Positions 62,551 to 64,000 of a stretch of DNA of 64,000 nucleotides are shown here, piece after piece. Numbering within the stretch: position 1 is the stretch's first letter; each line of letters begins with the position of its first letter. Source of the DNA: Spongiibacteraceae bacterium (lineage in GTDB: Bacteria > Pseudomonadota > Gammaproteobacteria > Pseudomonadales > Dasaniaceae); the NCBI GenBank assembly GCA_028280715.1, contig JANQLG010000045.1, forward strand, positions 1 to 64,000, read 5' to 3'. Both the position numbers and the translations under genes were made by a program. The notes under the pieces were generated by a model that ran no database searches, had not been told where the DNA came from, and was given only the letters and a program-made list of their open reading frames with translations.

Positions 62551-63486
62551 GTGAAACGTTATTTAGTATTTCCCGTAGATTTTGATACTCGTGCTTACGC
62601 TCTCCAAGAAGAACAAGAGGGCTGGGAAGAACTTCCAAAACAGTTGCATCGAGAGAATAAGGCCAAGCTTTTAAAAGCACTTGAAAAAGAGTTTGGGTCC
62701 TATGAATTTGACGCCAAGATTGCGAGATTCAAAGAGATCGGCGCATCTCCGTTTTCTATTGTGTCCTTTCACAATCGTTTTTTTGCTGAAATTAGGCAAG
62801 CTTTTATCGTTGGTTCTTATTACCCAGCATTAACTGGTGCATGTGCCCTTGGGGAGCGTATGTTGAACCACATGCTGCTCGTTCTGAGGGACGAATTCAA
62901 ACATACTCCTGAATACAAACGGGTGCATCGCAAAGAGTCTTTTGATGATTGGCGGTTTGCCATCAATACGCTGAATAATTGGGGGATTTTGGATAGTACG
63001 CTTAAGACAAAGTTTAACGAGCTCAAGGAGCTACGAAATAAATCGATCCACTTCAACCACGAAACTTATTCCAGAGCCAAATCTGATAGTCTTGAGGCGA
63101 TCGATATTTTGTCAGAAATCATTGCCTTAAGATTTGGCTTTTTTCGGAAAGAACATACGTGGGGAATAACAGGAACAAAGGGAGCGCAGTTCATAAAGAA
63201 AGAGTTTGAGTCTGACCCATTCATTCGGAATTTCTATATTCCCCGATGCCCTTTGGTTGGGCCCTACTATGCTGTAAAGTTTATTGAGGCGGGAACTCTC
63301 TTTGTAGATAAGGAATCTTACTCAGATATGGACATTTCAGACAAAGAGTTTTCCAATATCTTTAATAATCGTGAGGTTGGCCAAGTAGCGCAAAGTGATC
63401 TGCCTCTAGTTGAGGGTGTCTGTCCGGTTGGCATCCTACTCCGAGATGGCTCTTATCGCCTCACAAAAAAAGTTATACCAGAGTGA
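62551..63486 (+). CDS. HEPN-like protein, third gene of the defence operon
   Basis: This 311-residue protein contains a helical segment with an R-x4-H motif (ELRNKSIHFNHE; Arg162, His167) preceded by long helices. The pattern is that of HEPN-fold proteins, many of which are ribonucleases. The flanking N- and C-terminal parts are not recognised. The gene begins with GTG 12 bases after the fusion gene, so it is in the same transcript. It could be a toxin effector, a nucleic-acid binder or a regulator of the E1/E2/JAB-patatin protein. Confidence 0.72.
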   Translation: MKRYLVFPVDFDTRAYALQEEQEGWEELPKQLHRENKAKLLKALEKEFGSYEFDAKIARFKEIGASPFSIVSFHNRFFAEIRQAFIVGSYYPALTGACALGERMLNHMLLVLRDEFKHTPEYKRVHRKESFDDWRFAINTLNNWGILDSTLKTKFNELKELRNKSIHFNHETYSRAKSDSLEAIDILSEIIALRFGFFRKEHTWGITGTKGAQFIKKEFESDPFIRNFYIPRCPLVGPYYAVKFIEAGTLFVDKESYSDMDISDKEFSNIFNNREVGQVAQSDLPLVEGVCPVGILLRDGSYRLTKKVIPE

Positions 63487-63723
63487 GTTTCTCACCACTC
63501 TGATTTTCATTGTCCGCTTTTGGTAATCTTCTTTTGAAAGTAGCTATTAGCGGTATGTCCGTTAATGGTCGGGGGATAATACAACGTGAGAAGATACTGT
63601 TCAGTAGGCTGGTTAATTAGGTTGAAGGAATTTATAAGTCGATGGAAGCCAAGTAAAAGTTAGAATTCACAGTATAGAAACATATATTTTTGTATCTGTG
63701 ATTAATGCTAAAGGAGAATAAAA

Positions 63724-64000
63724 ATAAAAAAGTTATTTAAGCTTTTAATTCTTCTGGCGATACTGTTGGTCGTCGTTATTGTTCCTTTGATAGCAGCTCC
63801 CTTTTACGTATACGATAGACTGAATGTTAAAGAGCCAGTCGCCATCATAGAGTTTTCTGAAATTAGTAGCCAAGTATACATGGCTAATTTTTATTCAGGA
63901 AAATATTGTTTTGGAGAGAACTATCTTGTTTATGGGGATCAAGTTCAGCTAGACGCTAGTTTTTTAAAATGGAAAGGCTGGGCAGCCCTATTGGGATTTG
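63724..64000 (+). CDS. Small membrane-anchored protein, partial, apparent ATA start
   Basis: The frame from 63724 encodes KKLFKLLILLAILLVVVIVP, a clear N-terminal membrane or signal segment, then a soluble part (YVYDRLNVKEPVAIIEFSEI...GENYLVYGDQVQLDASFLKW) cut by the window edge. AGGAG lies seven bases before an ATA codon, and no in-frame ATG, GTG or TTG lies between the upstream stop and the membrane segment. Either ATA serves as a rare start or an ATG has mutated. The family is not recognised. Confidence 0.6.
   Translation, partial: MKKLFKLLILLAILLVVVIVPLIAAPFYVYDRLNVKEPVAIIEFSEISSQVYMANFYSGKYCFGENYLVYGDQVQLDASFLKWKGWAALLGF

Noticed and set aside
57909..63486. Calling the operon a type II CBASS system
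   Set aside because: No CD-NTase signature (GS...DxD in a cyclase-sized protein) is present. The only nearby nucleotidyltransferase is the small MNT antitoxin 3.6 kb away, paired with its HEPN toxin.
1..64000. CRISPR arrays, rRNA or tRNA genes, and complete insertion sequences
   Set aside because: No regularly spaced short direct repeats, tRNA folds or transposase motifs were seen. The only regular repeats are coding repeats of the autotransporter.

Overview
The window reads as a gammaproteobacterial chromosome of roughly 50% GC. The evidence is a PvdS/FecI-type iron regulon, ExbB-ExbD-TonB genes, a conjugation block in the gene order of PFGI-1-class integrative elements, and a DUF3649-PepSY-DUF3325 iron-uptake operon. 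A Pseudomonadales/Cellvibrionales-like host fits, but the genus cannot be fixed from sequence alone.

1-21,905 (minus strand): a leftward lipopeptide siderophore assembly line that runs off the left edge. The order is MbtH, type II thioesterase, FAAL-ACP-C-A(Gly)-PCP, PKS (KS-AT-KR-ACP), C-A(Gly)-PCP-C-TauD-type hydroxylase, degenerate C-A(Asp)-PCP, then C-A(partial). Substrate calls come from the adenylation pocket residues I could read. The hydroxylase fused after a C domain, followed by a C-like domain without the His-His motif and an Asp-type A domain, matches the aspartyl beta-hydroxylase/interface-domain arrangement of beta-hydroxyaspartate siderophores.

22,118-27,828: the iron control and energy block. 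It holds a PvdS-like sigma factor with a 19-bp Fur box, a tiny sigma-binding-only FecR-like protein, a second FecI-like sigma factor with its own Fur box, a full FecR, and a divergent exbB-exbD-tonB operon. A TAAAC-N16-CGT element before the MbtH gene could be the PvdS-like promoter of the synthetase operon.

27,882-35,148: part of a PFGI-1-class conjugative element (DUF4400 membrane protein, TraD, three small conjugation proteins, a lytic transglycosylase, PilL) in a tightly coupled operon, then a tyrosine integrase. 35,149-49,000 is a decaying zone with an epimerase pseudogene, a ParB fragment, a duplicated autotransporter fragment and strong inverted repeats. It also carries a 3002-residue repeat autotransporter with an OmpA domain inserted before the barrel, and an AraC regulator.

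49,050-52,668: a periplasmic protein under a likely Fur site, a Fur-family regulator without the usual metal ligands, and DUF3325-PepSY-DUF3649. 53,052-54,930: small accessory genes, an XRE regulator, an MNT/HEPN toxin-antitoxin pair and an orphan Phd antitoxin. 55,542-56,943: a 33-residue peptide ORF, an Fe(II)/2OG-type oxygenase and an unknown gene.

57,071-63,486: a tyrosine recombinase next to the most striking locus, a putative defence operon. It encodes a metallo-beta-lactamase-fold protein, one long polypeptide joining E2-like, E1-like (ThiF), JAB/JAMM peptidase and patatin phospholipase domains, and a HEPN-like protein. The right edge cuts a small membrane protein that appears to start at ATA.
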